64,000 bases of DNA, taken from positions 25,868,501-25,932,500 of the forward strand of contig CP142457.1 of assembly GCA_038049695.1 (NCBI GenBank), read 5' to 3'. Each line of letters begins with the position of its first letter. The stretch's first letter is position 1. A model generated the notes under the pieces. That model saw only the letters and a list, made by a program, of their open reading frames with translations. It made no database searches and was not told where the DNA came from. This DNA comes from Cinnamomum chago. Its lineage: Eukaryota > Streptophyta > Magnoliopsida > Laurales > Lauraceae. Shown piece after piece: positions 1-13,400 of the stretch. A program made the position numbers and the translations under genes.

Positions 1-423
1 AGATAAACTTTCCTTAGCAAAGGAACAGTTATACCAAAATCTATTTTTAACAGATAAATACGGGTAACCTTTGGATCAAGTTGCCAACCATAGTTGCGAA
101 TTTCGTTTTGGAGCCTGTTTTGGTTTGGCCTCCAAATCAGAATGTTTTGGCCAATTCAGAATTTCAATGAATGTTTCGCGGTCACCTTTTGAAAAAATAT
201 ATAAAAGAAATAAATAAATACATATATTTATTATTAAAATAATTAAAAATGAAAATTAAGATATAAATTGCTATTTGATATATTTAATTTATTCTACTAA
301 ATCAATAATGCAATATTTTATTTCTACATTGCCAAGATTTAGGAACTTTCCCTTTCTTTAAAGAAAATTCTACATTTCAGGGTTTTTTTTTACGCTTTTT
401 TTTTATAAAATTTTATATTTAAC

Positions 424-561
424 GGTCCCATTTTCTATTAGAGTGAAATTTGGCTATGACCCTATTTTCTATTAGAGTGAAATTTGGCTAGGGCCTTATT
501 TCCGATTAGAGCGAAATTTTGTTAGGGCCCATTTTCCATCAAAGTGAAATTTCGTTAGGGC
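424..561. repeat. Minisatellite, about four 35-bp units
   Basis: Four head-to-tail copies of a roughly 34-35 bp unit can be read, each with a variant of TTAGAGTGAAATTTGGCTAG. The first two copies are almost identical and the last two are more diverged. The surrounding 1-420 is AT-rich and shows no gene. Confidence 0.85.
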
Positions 562-872
562 CCATATATGATTGGTACATCTATATTTATCGATTTTGAT
601 TTTTCATAACAACTCGGTACTACGGAGCCCAAAAATTTTTCCTAACCACAAAACAACTTGGAACTCCCTTGACCCCTTTCAGAATGTTTATAGAAGGGGC
701 AACAAAGGGTTAGGATGATCTAATAAGGCTGAAATTCTGCACACATGTACATACCATCAAGATCTTTTGATCCCCCACCACCCTCATGATTGGCATGGCC
801 CCAGATAGGTCCCACAAGGGAGTCCAAACAAAGGGTCCGTGAGAGACATCCGTACCCAAGCACAGCCTGTGT

Positions 873-919
873 GTATGCATGCATGCATGCATGCATGTAT
901 GCATGCATGTATGTATGTA
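873..919. repeat. GCAT/GTAT tetranucleotide microsatellite
   Basis: A run of ATGC units grades into ATGT units. The His/Met/Cys-rich open frames that cross it on both strands are by-products of the repeat. Nothing else is seen between 562 and 1441. Confidence 0.9.
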
Positions 920-1441
920 CCCCATGTGCGGCAAAGCATTCTTCTTAGGCACTTCAAGAACCATTAAATCGCTGCTGCCCAGATGGGAATCTGCTTTCTG
1001 TAGCTCAGGTCATGCAAAAAATGACATCATTTATCTGATAGAGCTCATTGTTGTTGCTTGTGCCATAAAATTTCTTTACTGCCACCATCAAGGCCTTTGT
1101 CTACAAATAGATTATTGAGGATATAGGGAAAAAAGGCGCAGTAATGTTGGAGAAAAAAGTTCAAAATTTTTTATAGTTGGACGGCCATTATTGACCAATC
1201 TTGAAGCTCTTCACGGCATCAGCTCATCTTTCTGGGAAGCCTCTGATCACCAAATCCTTGTTCCCCAATTGTCCATGGGTGTTTGGGGACACTTTACATG
1301 CGTTGAACCATCAGAACCTGGACTTCCTCTTTTTAATGGTTACTTCTGAATATTTTAGCCCTCTATAGGTTTTAATTCCAAATCTTATGAGAGCTTTTAG
1401 GGTGTCACCATGGGTTCTGAAGAAGTGCACATGAACTTTAG

Positions 1442-3153
1442 GTAGGAGCACCCACTGAGGCAGAACTTGAAGATAAGAAGCTAAGAATTGAAGATGCAAA
1501 AAATGCCACATTTGCAGCCATTGATGAAGGTATAGCACCAGGTGGTGGGGCAACTTTTATACATCTGTCAAAGCAGATTCCTAACATAAAGAATCTGATG
1601 GAAGATCCTGAAGAGCAGATTGGAGCTCATATAGTTGGAAAGGTGCTGGTATTTTCTCTTCATCACCATAGCATGTCATCTATTTACTTGATTTCATTTA
1701 TGATTTCATGAGAATCAATGATGTAGGATTATGGGAAGTACTTTTTGAATCCATAATAATTAAAATATCTTGTCAATTTAGCAGTTTTTGACATGATTGA
1801 TGAGTTACATTTATTTTTTATGTTAGTTTTTGTGAGAGTAACAAGGGAGGGCTCTCTGATTTAGAATTAACTCATTGGATTTGTATGGGGGCTATAGTCT
1901 ATTTGTAAGACTAGACAGCTGATGTCATTTCAACAGTCCCTGCTGTACACAGCCAATCAGACAGCATCTTTTGTAATTTTTTTCATAAGAGTTCTTGCCA
2001 GTTACCATAGCATTCATAATCTTAAAATAGATAAATGTACTTTTGTAATCATTTGAACATGAAGTGTAGTACAGATTGAAAATGATTCAGGTTTGTTTTA
2101 AAACGTTAAAGAAGATTTTTAAGCTCTTACTGGTGTGAGCCTAAGGCATAAGCTTGAATTCCTGCAGAAGGGTTGTTTATCTATCCTTCTGCATTTTGGT
2201 GGCACAGAATTAGAACCGCACTAAGATGAACACTGATCTTCTGTGGTTTTTTCATTATTTGTTATCAATCCCCTAACTTATGCGACTTTTGATTTCTGCA
2301 TCCCCTAAATGCATAGAGAACATCTAATTGGTTGTAGATAGTTGTACATTCAATAGAAGGAATATGATTTTTTTTTTGGAAGGGTAAAATAACTTTCTTG
2401 TTATGTCTCACAAATCACAATCCGCATGCCTGGCCCTTTTGGCTTTTAGGCTTGATCCACCATGAGTTAGGTTGGGCTTTTTTTTTTCTTGAATCAGGCG
2501 TCTTGAATCTTGGCTCCATTGAGTTTTCCCTTAAGTGTAGGTCTTAGGATTGACTTTTTGAGAACTTTACTGGTTTCAGTCTCACCTGAACAATATTATA
2601 TGATGACGCAAAACCAATATAAAAAAGAAAAAGAAAATGTCTTGTATGATAAATGGGACAGGACTTCTCACAAGTCCGATACACAGCAAACTCACCTCAT
2701 GCAGGACCCAGGATACAAATTAAAGCATCCTTTTCTTTTTTTATGGCTGTACCCATATTTTAGGGCCCAATTAGTAATTCGGTATCTAGTGGCTTGGATT
2801 AAACCATGCCCTTTTGACCACTTAGTTTATTTTATCTTGACTGAAATCTCTAAAATGAATTCCAGGCACTTCTTGTACCGTCGGCACTGATTGCTGCCAA
2901 TGCTGGGGTTGAAGGCTCAGTGGTCGTGGAGAAGCTTCTATCATGTAATTGGCAGGTTGGATATAATGCAATGACTGATAAATACGAGGATCTTATTAGT
3001 GCTGGTGTCATTGATCCTTGTAGAGTTTTGAGGTGTGCACTCCAAAATGCAGCGTCCATTGCGGGGGTGGTTCTAATGACCCAAGCTGTCCTGGTCGAGA
3101 AAGTGAAGAAGCCCAAGCCACCTGTTCCTTATGTTCCTGGGATAACTCCTTAG
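1442..3153 (+). CDS. CPNA2: Chloroplast chaperonin-60 alpha (CPNA2-like), last two coding exons
   Basis: Two exons, 1442-1642 and 2866-3153, join in phase 0 with AG/GT borders and encode the C-terminal 162 residues of a type I chaperonin. Diagnostic stretches are [49 protein letters not shown] and [12 protein letters not shown]. They cover the end of the apical/intermediate region and the C-terminal equatorial domain, which binds ATP and contacts the partner ring. Plastid Cpn60 folds imported proteins such as the Rubisco large subunit. The tail, [19 protein letters not shown], is closer in my memory to the minor alpha subunit CPNA2 than to the canonical alpha subunit; that assignment is moderate. 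The preceding exon is absent from 1-1441, so the gene either begins before the window or is a truncated copy. No frameshift or premature stop is present, which favours an intact gene running in from the left. Intron 1643-2865 is T-rich and ordinary. Confidence 0.85.
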
Positions 3154-4424
3154 AAGAGAGAGAAAATAACTGGTTTTTTCGACCAGCCCCCTTATCAGCG
3201 AGCGGTCAGGGCCATGACTTTTTTAAAATCAAGGCAGAAAGAGAAAGTACAAGATGCAGCTGATTTGGTGGATTTCTCAGGTCAGTTATTGTTGGGAATC
3301 ACAATGACTTGCGAGATCAAGTCCAGTATTTGGGATTTCTGGTGCCCTGTTTTTTGGTAGATGGTAGAGTTTTAGCAGTAGATAAGGCTCCCTTATTGCT
3401 GTTATTGTTATCTTCTATTTGTATAGTTTCATGTTTTCGTTCAATTTTTTGTTTTGGTGCTGTGAACTCAATACAAAGCAGTATTTAGAAACATTTGCAT
3501 TAGAGCATGGTTTTGCTTAGGAGCTGATTGCTTGCAAGAAGAGGAAATCTGGTTTCTTTTGGTGTGTGTTTGGGGTGGGAGTATTTGTTGGAACTTACTT
3601 TCCCATTCTGCAGAAAAGAAGAATTGCGCACACAAAGGCTCCCCTTTTTGTTGTTGACGGTTAAGGTTTCCCCCCTTATGTAATCTAATTCTTTTTGCTC
3701 TATTCTCTAACAATGCAAATGAAGAGGATGCATTTTGCTTTTACCACAAAACTCATATATTGTCTTGACATTTTTATATATATGCAGGGCACCTTGCCGG
3801 TCTTACCTGGAAAGATCTCAATGAAGACCTAGTGGTGTGTAAAATATCATCCCCAGTGGATTATCCTAACCCTTTGTTCTTTGGGTCTTAAGTTCAACAG
3901 GTTTAGAAGACATCTTTTTTGGAATTTCAGTCCAACAGCTGGCAACAATTGGATGGGCGTCAAATTTGGGCTTGTGGCAATTCACAGATGCTTTGTGTGA
4001 TTTATATATGAGTCAATAACCCTTTTTTTTTTTTGTGGGTTGGGATCATCATCCATCTCTCTCTACATTTTCTCCTTGCAGATAAATTGAAGATCAAGAG
4101 GCTATGCAACTAATGATTTATATATAGGTCGATAACCATTTTTTTAGGTGGGCCTGCTGATGGACCACTCTCCGCAAGGATCGTATAAAGTATTTCTTTG
4201 AGACTATTGGTCATTTTAGCATGGCCTTGAATGATAGAATATCGAAATGGCAAAGATTTCAGCACTTGCACTATTAGATTTTGATCTTCATCACGTGGAT
4301 CATATATGAGCCATATATAAATGGACAATAGTCTAAAACCTAATGTAATATGTTGTATGTGTAGCCAATGGACTAGCCTGTAGAAATCTGTTACAGGTTA
4401 CAGATTAAGTAAAAACCGCTTTGG
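3154..4424 (+). other. Putative 3'UTR and downstream flank of the chaperonin gene
   Basis: The reading frame stays open for about 68 codons after the TAG at 3151-3153. A plausible donor (3281) and acceptor (3786-3787) would keep it open a little further. I do not recognise the encoded peptide, so a spliced 3'UTR is the conservative reading. The rest is T-rich with no other gene signal. Confidence 0.35.
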
Positions 4425-4724
4425 GCCGGGCTTGGATATGTAATTAGGGTCTGTTTAATAATTAGGCTGGGCTTGAATTAAGTGATAGAAAGCCCAAAGC
4501 CCGGCCCATGTAAGGATTGCATGTAATTTAATTTAATTACTGCTTGAATGCCCACAAAATTGTTAAAAGCCTGGTTTGGTTCGGCCCGATTGATTAAATG
4601 GGCAGGCTCGGGCCTGACTTTATGGCCCGTGTCAGGCTTGGGTCGGGCCTGGACCAATGTTTCTAAAGAGAGGCTTGGCCTGGATATGCTTTAGCCTCGC
4701 CAGGCCCGGCCCATGAACACCCTA
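4425..4724. mobile_element. hAT-type MITE remnant rich in GGGCCGGGC words
   Basis: The stretch is packed with GGGCCGGGC, GGCCCGG and GGCTTGG words in both orientations. It ends with GGCCCATGAACACCCTA, the inverted form of a terminus beginning TAGGGTGTTCATGGGCC, which is common in plant hAT MITEs. The left terminus could not be placed, so it is probably truncated. Confidence 0.5.
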
Positions 4725-7700
4725 ATCATTTCAAGTGACAATAAAAGACGTCTATAAAAATGAAAGAGACAATAAAAGAAAATAAGTTAAATGAAAACTA
4801 CCATATTTCAAAAAACATCTCAGCTTTTTACAAAAAAATAAAATAAAATCAAATCAAGAAGTTACTTTTACAAAAGTTACTTTAAAAAAAAAACAACATT
4901 CTCATCTCACTAAATGACAAAACGCCATCACTTTTTTATTTAACCCTTCTTTTTTTTTTTCTCTTAATTTAACCATTCACCTCTCTTTACTTTATTAGTG
5001 AAGTTACTAAACAGAGAATATAATCAAAAGAAGAAGATATTTGATGCTGATGTTTGAAAATTTATCTTTGATCATTATTTTTAATTACCCTTTCTATTTA
5101 ATTCCAATGCATTTTAATTCAAACAAAAAGAGCTGAGATATTTGGGTAGGAATAGTGGAACTTTTACAGTGGGTCTCACTTGTTGAGAATCTAAATTGGC
5201 CAAAATAAATGCAGTTCAATTAGATGGGATGTGGCCATTTTATTTCTTTTAATATTAGTTGGTCCCAAGAAAAGATTGAGCATACCATTGATAAATAAAT
5301 GAAGATTTATCAATCTTACAATTGTTACAACTTTTGGAGTAGATTTTGATTGCATCCATTTTGAACAGTTTAGATTTTTCAAATGGTGGGCTCTACAAGT
5401 TGTCCTACTTATTTCACTAACACGTCTTATGGGAGAGAACCAAACTTTCAAGAGGAAAATGCAAAAGGGAGTGGGGAGAGAGCGGAAGGTCTCGTTGATC
5501 CTACCTGTTGACCCGTATTCGACCTACATTAAATGTAGGTTAGGATGGTCAGATTGGCTCGACCCAATATAGTGCAGATTGAAAACTTTTTTACTAGTTT
5601 TGAAAAACGGCTTGGATATGGGTTGGGATCCAAACAGTCGACCCACCTGCTAACTAGACCTGACCCGTTTCCCACCCTTTGACACATCTTGAGAAACATA
5701 TGACACAAATCAGCTCTAAAATATCGTGCTCCCCATCACTTGCAAAAACACCCTCATTACTTCAAAATTCATCACCTGAAAACAACCCCCATTATCTCAA
5801 AATTGATCACCTAAAATGCTTTGCTTCAAGCACGACCTCTTACCCCAATGGTAGAGCCCGGAATTTGACACACTAGCTTCCCTTTTATTTTGATATGATT
5901 TATATGAAGTTTTTTTATTTAAATAAATTTTTAATTTTTAATATATTTATTCTATTTTTTAGAAAGAACATTACCTCTCCCCTCCACCAAATCGTATTAG
6001 AGATTAATTTGACTGTGTGTCAAATCGTATTAGAGTAAAGTTTCTACAATAATCCATAATCCCTTTTTGTAAGTAGGCTTGTTCAGGAGCATGATGAGTT
6101 TCTTATGATTGAGTAGGACTCTTAGAGTATCTGGACTCATGGATCATTGTCATTTATGGATGAAGTTGTTGAAAACTACACTTCATCAACTAACTGTTGC
6201 CACTAAGAGTTGCCTTTGGGTGTCCGTGGTGTATGTTCAAGTGTTCTATGTATAATAATAGCAATTTCTTTAGGCCCACCTTAAATCTGACCCATTTACT
6301 TTTCAAATTGAAACTATTGCCCCAAACCCAATCTAAAAGAGTCAATATAGCCATTTAGGCTAGCTGGTAAGGCCAATAATAAAATGGTCATGGCTTCAAT
6401 TTGTTGGGTTGGTTTTGGGTTTGGGCTTGATTGGTGGGTTAGTCAGGTTCTAAATTAGGCCATATCGGTGTTGAAATGGGTTGGGATCGGCTAATGTTGT
6501 GTTGACATTTTACGGCATCCTACAACTGCAACCCAAATCCACGTGAAGTGGGAGCGTGGGTACTAGAGAAATGGTTCAAAAGACCTTAAGAGGGAGAGAA
6601 CTTGGAACAGCACTCCGTGCAGGGAGGGATATGGAACATCAAGACTAGATTTTGAAAAGGACACGTTTGTCATTCTATTCCCTTGTTATTTCAAAAAATT
6701 AAGGAGTGACAAAAATAGAAAAAACAAAATATTATCCATTAAAAAAATGTAGAAGTTATCCCCATCTTTTGTTTTTAAAAATTTCGGCGGAGACACCGTT
6801 GGTAAAAGGCATTTCTTACCTGGTTGCCGGTTTGAACATGAGTAGTCACCTTCCCTCACCTCACCCGAGATCTACTTCTGAGGGCTCCCTCACCTCACCT
6901 AAGATCTATTTCACTCACCAGAGAGCCCAGCCCTCTAAGCTGGTAACAGAAAAACAAGCTTTGTTTCTACATCAAAATTGTATACCTCCTGCTTTAGCAA
7001 GTTCCTAATTGTATTAATTTCCTCTCACTTGTAAAGATGGACTACGCAGGTGTTTGTGGATTTACTTTGAGGGTTGTTGGGCACACAATGGTTGAGATTG
7101 AGTTGGTGGCGAATAGTAAGAATAATTTCGGGCAATTAAATGAGTTGGTTAGCTGCTAGCAATGTCTAATGAATGTGAGCTTTTGTGAACTGTTAATTCA
7201 CAAACATTTCTTATTTGTTCTCGTTTTTTCATACTCCGATTGCTAACCTAGATAGTGTCTTTCTAATTTAATTAGTTTGGGGATTGACACACTACATCAT
7301 AAAATGTCAAAAGAACCTGTAAGATTGCGAAAAAAATCAAGGGCCTATGGTATTTGCTAATATTTAACATATATACGTGGACCGTCGAAAGGAGAGAGCG
7401 ACAATACTTTTCATTAGAAAAAAATGACAGCCTTAAGCCTTGTTTATGAATGTTAGAAAAAAACGACAGGTAACTACTTTCTTTACTGAATTTCAATAGA
7501 TGTTTAAATAAAGGATGTTTAGACATTCAGAACAAGAATTTGGATTATTGTTATCATGAAGAAAATCACTTTTGTAACACTTCAAAGAAATTGAGAGACA
7601 GTCTTAATACGCAATTGTACATTGTATTAGATGACTTATTCATGAATCCACATGGCATATAATTATTGTAAAATACAACGTGGTTAGAGCTACACCGTGG

Positions 7701-9962
7701 AAAGGTAAGGGAGCCTGAGAAATCTTAGATCAATACAAATATGATTCCTAGTTAAATTAGAGTTTCGTGTTTCAGAATTACTAGCTGGTAGTGAGAGAAT
7801 GAGGGTTTTGTGGTGACATGTTTACTATCATGAAAATGGTTAAACATAGAGTTGTGTAGTCAACACAAGTGTTGATAAGCCACCTACATCAAATTAATAA
7901 TATTTGGAAATTAACAGTTGTTTTATAAGGAAAAGAATTAGTAATTCTTACTACAATAAGCATGTACTTAACCAAAAAAAATCTCACATAGTAGCATCAT
8001 TTGATAAATTCTCAATTCCAAGTCTCCTCTAGTCCTATCTAAAGATTGCTTGCAAAAAAATAATTAGATCATGATAAGTGCACCCATGTACAAGAATCCT
8101 AAGTGCACGACAATCAGGCTCATAAAAAAAAAGCACATATATACTTCTTCAGTTCTGGCATTATATTTTTCCATAGCTTTCTCTCACTCTGCCATGACTT
8201 CCAAGGAATGTCCAAGTGAGACTTCTTTTCTTGGATTTGATAGTAACAAAATCAAAACATATTAGCACCCTAATCACAAAGTAACGTCTGAGAAAAGAAA
8301 ATGAATGAGAAAACATGGTGCTTACTTCATCTTTTATAGATTTCAACTTTTCACCCACTTTTCTTTCCAACTTTTTGTTTATAAAACAAAGAGAAGATTT
8401 CACCACCATAAGTTTCATGACAATCAACAGCAATGTAAATGGATCCCATCAAAAGGAATGAATGGGGAATATTAGAAGGCTTATGGTTGAAACACTTGAT
8501 GAGTCTGGATTAGCCTCTTTATATTTTTTCCTGAAGTCACCCTTGCCATAAAGTATTCATTTAAGTAAAGGCATATAAATTGCTCATAAACCCATCATTC
8601 ATCAATTCAAAAGATAGGTCTTAATTACATGTAATCACAATCAAACGGTCTTTAAATTGCATTCATAAGAATGGAAGGGCATGCCAGTTTAATAAGCAAT
8701 TAATCAATTAAAATCCAACATCTATATTGAGAACAAAACAAAAGCAAAGAAAAAAAAGAACAATGAGGGAGTTGCATACATGCAGAGAAAGAATGAGGGA
8801 GTTGCATATTGGAGCACGTTTAGGCATATTTAGATCTTCCACGTTTACCTTCGTACCCATCTTTACCTTAGGGTTAGTTGATGTTGCCTTACATTAAGAA
8901 ATCAAACATATAAGAAAAAGAGGGGGAACATAAGAATGGGGTTGAACCATTAAAATAAAACTCCAAAAAAAAAAAGGTTGACTGTGAAGAAATGTCCCTT
9001 CGTACGTTTTTTTTTTTTCTGTGAGCTTTTCAACTATCTTTGACTCTTTAAAGATCCACAAGTGCATTTTATTCATCTATATCCAAAGAACTCCGAAGAT
9101 TCCGTTAGTAGATTAAACAATATATTTGCATACAATTTCTTGTCCTCTTTCACATGTAATTGCATCAGATAACCATAAACTCACCCCTGTGATGAACAAC
9201 ATACAACAGTTAAAAGGCAAAAGCTGATTAACTTACATTGCAGGCGGGAAAAGAAAAGAAAATTACAACGGAGCATGGATCATTCTTTACATCTTGAATT
9301 ACAGAATCATTTTGGTAGCCATTTAACAATACCAAATAGTCTTATATGCTTCACCAACTTCAAAGCCTCTCAGCCTTCATTAAAGCTCCTTACATGCGCA
9401 TTTCTGAGAAATGTTATAATCACAATCATAGGCCAACCAACAAATATGTGCACTACTATGCACAAATCCACAGAAACAATACACATGTTGGGCCAATGTC
9501 TCAAATTGTCCAAACAGACCATTGATTCCAAGGCATGGATCGATTAACCCTTATAATTCTCTATAGTGGGATAGTCCTAGTGCTTTGGTTAAGAGCTATA
9601 TATTATGGGAAGGAAAAAAAAACTGTTGAAATGCTTCACATCCAAAATATGAGAAAGGCCAAATATTATACAGATAAGATTTTCTATTATGGGATGCTTT
9701 CAAGGAATGGTCTATCTCTGTTATGGCACAACAAATCAATAGTATCAAAATCTCAATAAAAGTGATGGGTCACTTGTCAAGATTCAAGGCCCATGCATAG
9801 TATAATTAACTGCATATATTTGATTAAGGAATAAATTAAAAAAAGATAGAATTTAGAAGATAGAACTGCAGGGTGTACACAAGAAACAATTTGATGATAC
9901 GTTTTTGACAATTTAATTTACACTTTCCTTTTTGCTTTATTCCTACAGCAATTATTAGCAAG
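4725..9962. other. Gene-free AT-rich interval
   Basis: Both strands were read and no protein family, RNA gene or intact element was recognised. Around 5480-5700 and 6280-6500 there are GC-richer patches with GACCCG or GGTTGGG words, resembling decayed MITE ends. At 6838-6910 a phrase containing CCCTCACCTCACC is duplicated. Open frames here are short and low in complexity. Confidence 0.5.
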
Positions 9963-11645
9963 TGTTGGAAATAGGTGGGCCTCGTGGATAGGTTTTCAAA
10001 ACTTTTTGACCCACTTGACTCAAGGATCAACTATCCAGAAGGCTATAACCCAATCCACGATGCAATCCCTCATCCTCATCAATCATGTACATTAATATAA
10101 CCTATCTAGAAGATAGAAATCAGTAACTACATGCAACAAAATAATCTACCACAAGAGAAGAAGCATATTATACCTTTGGAGCCCGGTAGTGCTCTAATCG
10201 AGGAGAATGCAATCAACTATAACAAGAACTCTTCTTGAAGCAATTAGAGATCTCCAAGACCTTGTTGTCTTCCACGCTATGACCCTCTATCAGATCTCTT
10301 TTGTCAAGAAGATGTGTGGGATCTCCAAGAGAAAACCCTTCTAGAAACTCTAAGGAACTAGAAAGCAACTAGAAGAGAGAAGAGGAGAAGAAGAGTTGTG
10401 CAACACTTGCACTAGAGGCTCTTGGGCGTGGGTTGTGTGTCTTGGACGTCCAAGGGGTGTTTCCCCTTATATAGTCCTCATGCAACCTCCTTTTCTTACT
10501 TCTCTTACTAATTACATAAGAAGTCTCACTTCCATATAAATTAGTAACTTCTCATGCTACTATGACCACTATTAGAAGTCTCACTTCAAATAGAAATAGT
10601 AAGTTTCTAATTCCTTCCTATTAGAGTTTAAGTAAGAATAGAATCTTTCTAATACTTAGGCTAGCGTGGGGATTACTAGGGATTCCTTAGAAAGCTGACT
10701 CCAACTGGGACACGCGACCCCACATCTTATTTGCAATCCGGGCCTACAGTTAATTGCAAATAACACTACTATATAAATGCAATTGCACTTCAGTCGTAGG
10801 AATAAATTACAATGAAAATCCTAAACTTCCACAGTACCACAAGTAGGCCTCTCTATCAATATTCATTGATCAATTGGAATAAATCTGTCTCATCCAATCT
10901 TAGATCCACATCTTATTATCCTTGAGACCCAATTAATCACAGTGATCATCAGTACCATCCAATTAACTCTTAATCGAGATGGGTGCGTACTTACTAATGA
11001 TAAATCCATTAATTGGCATAAGGGGATAATGTAGATAGATTTCATCTTGATCATTGTATGTTCCCACAGTCCTACTACCACGTACCCAAAACACCGAGGT
11101 GTTGACCTACTATTGGCCTCACTCATTGGTGACTCAAAGCAAATGAATAGATAGAAACTTGAGTTCATCAATGTCTCAGGATTGAGAGCCTATTGCTAGG
11201 GAATTATGAGAGCAGTCCTTAAATCGAGACAATATTTCATAAGGTGCTTCTCATGGTCCTTCAATATATCCAATGTACCGGCACCGTGATCCAGAATCTT
11301 CTATTCTAATGATTGAGACAAATCACACTATCTCATAGTGATCAAAGTGCAGCAACCTTATCAGTTGAGATGCCCAGTCTCATCACTGGTTGTGAAGATA
11401 TTTTAAGTATAAGATTTGTGACACATGTCTCCCGTATGTGGATCTCATCCATATACATATATCACATCTAATATAATAATGAGACCCGGTTCATCTCATG
11501 AACCATTATGTCATATGTATTGGTCATGTGCATTAAGTAATAAACATCATTCATCTCATGAAAAGAAAGCATGATTTTATTGATAAATAAAGAAATTAAT
11601 CAATTTATTACATCAACTGATGGATTGAGACCATACAATCTAACA
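9963..11645 (-). mobile_element. Solo LTR, about 1.68 kb, minus orientation
   Basis: The segment has canonical LTR ends: TGTTGG at 9963 and CTAACA closing at 11645. The flanks are GCAAG (9958-9962) and ACAAG (11646-11650), a 5-bp target duplication with one mismatch. Read on the minus strand it contains a TATATAAGGGG box near 10470, downstream of repeated AGAAGTCTCACTTC words (about 10520 and 10575). No gag, pol, primer-binding site or second LTR is attached, so it is best explained as the product of LTR-LTR recombination. Copia or Gypsy origin cannot be decided without internal sequence. Confidence 0.75.
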
Positions 11646-12300
11646 ACAAGTTCTTTGACTCTTTTGGATTTGTCTGGAAACAAAATATGTTGAGAAAATA
11701 TTGGCATGAAATCCATGAAGGTAAGGGTGGAGAGGTGTGGAGGTTAACTTTTCAATAATATAAGAATGATAATTATCAAATTAAGCAACATCAAGGTTGC
11801 TTGTTGATAGTTGTGATAAATATTAATTATACAGCATGATCTTGCATTTTTCCTGATGCAGTATTGGACTCCAGACAAGAATATGAAAAAATTGAGATAT
11901 CAAGATACTAAAATACTACCCTCGTCAAAATCCAAATGAATCCGATACCAAGGTAATTGAAGCAAGCACAATTATCATACACCCTTCAATTGGAATGGGA
12001 GCATCTCGGCAATCTTATAATTCGTCTAGTCAAATGTGATTCCCACATTGCACTTAGTTCCCACTCATGAAAATCACCAGTCATAAAAATCATGAGGCCC
12101 ATACACAATAGTTCTCAGTATGTCGTATACAATGTTCGAACGCATTCAGGAACTACCGGAATCGACAGACATGAAGATCTGTGAATCTAACCCTTTCGGA
12201 ATCTGAAGTGAACAGAACAGTTGGGTTTTCTTTAGGTTTGTGTACGGGTATGCTTAACTTTCTATTCTACTCGAAAAAGAAAAAAAATCATTCGTTGATC
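11646..12300. other. Gene-free flank between LTR remnants
   Basis: AT-rich sequence with no coding signal, RNA gene or element ends that I could identify. Confidence 0.4.
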
Positions 12301-13400
12301 AACTTTTTCATGTAGAAAGGAAAATAAATGATTTTTAAACTTTTCATTGCACGTGTTAAAAGAGACATAATTTGATTTTTGGTGTCGTAAAGGGAAAATA
12401 TGATTTTACTTCCCACGAAAGGTGGTGTTTTTGCAGCGGAAGGAGATTTTGTTTTTGCCGTGAAAGGTGAATTTGATGCTTTGAAAGGCGATTTTACAAT
12501 TCTTTTTAAAAGACATGACTTGTGAAATTTTTTTTATTGTCTCTTTTACAATACAAACACAATAAAAACTAAGAAAATACGAAGACATTTGACATTGCAA
12601 ACAATTATGGGGACATGTTCGGATTGACAAATGCAAACCATGTGGGGGCTCTTCCGACATTCCTCTGATGATAACATGGATTCTTTTGGTTCTTTGGTAA
12701 GACTTGAGCATCGGATTTTTAGAGAATAAAAATCGGAGGATCCTATATTCAATAAAAATTCAAGTAGACGGGCTAAGGAGCCACGTCTAAGCCACGAAGA
12801 GAAAAGGAAACGGCCTCGGGGGCTCGTCCCCCTAGGATCTTCAATCACCTTATGGTGGTTGTTGTAGAACTTCTTCAACGAAAGAGAGACCGTTGTGGGA
12901 GTGTGAGAGCAATGGTGGAGAGTTTGTGTGTAATTTGCATCATGCCTTGGAATGAAGCCAAAGACCTCCTTTTATAGGCTCATGGGAGGCATTTGAAAGG
13001 CTAAGGGTCACCCATTTTCCACATGTGGGTACCTTGAATGCATTGAATGCATTAATGCTCCTTGATGGGAGGAGTTACGCACGTTAATGTCATGATTCGT
13101 AACTCCCTTTTCTTGCGTTTTGATTGGCCGTTGCAAGGTAGTGGGCCAGTAATTGCATTGATGTTTCATAATGGGAGAAGTTACAAGTCTTAATGCCATG
13201 ATTGTACTCCATTTGGAACTCCTTTTTATTGCTTTTTAATTGGTCGTTGCAAGATAATGAGTCATTAACTGCATTAAGTAGCCGCCAAAGCATGTGCTAA
13301 AAACCAAGAAGTCATGGGCCGTCTTGCAACCTTTGGAATTCTTCCCACGACAAAGAAAGCTTTGATCGCGGATAGATTTCATGCATCAATTGATGTTGGA
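12301..13400 (-). mobile_element. LTR-retrotransposon LTR remnant with promoter
   Basis: On the minus strand there is a TATAAAAGG box near 12975. About 100 bp downstream comes a GC-rich leader (near 12810-12850) with GGGGGACGAGCCCCCGAGG. Upstream, two diverged tandem copies of a roughly 125-bp block (about 13065-13280) share GGCCGTTGCAAG or its variant. This U3/R/U5-like layout suggests an LTR. Neither terminus nor a target duplication was found, so limits are approximate. Confidence 0.5.

Noticed and set aside
710-1118. Overlapping small ORFs rich in His, Met and Cys
   Set aside because: They come from the GCAT/GTAT microsatellite.
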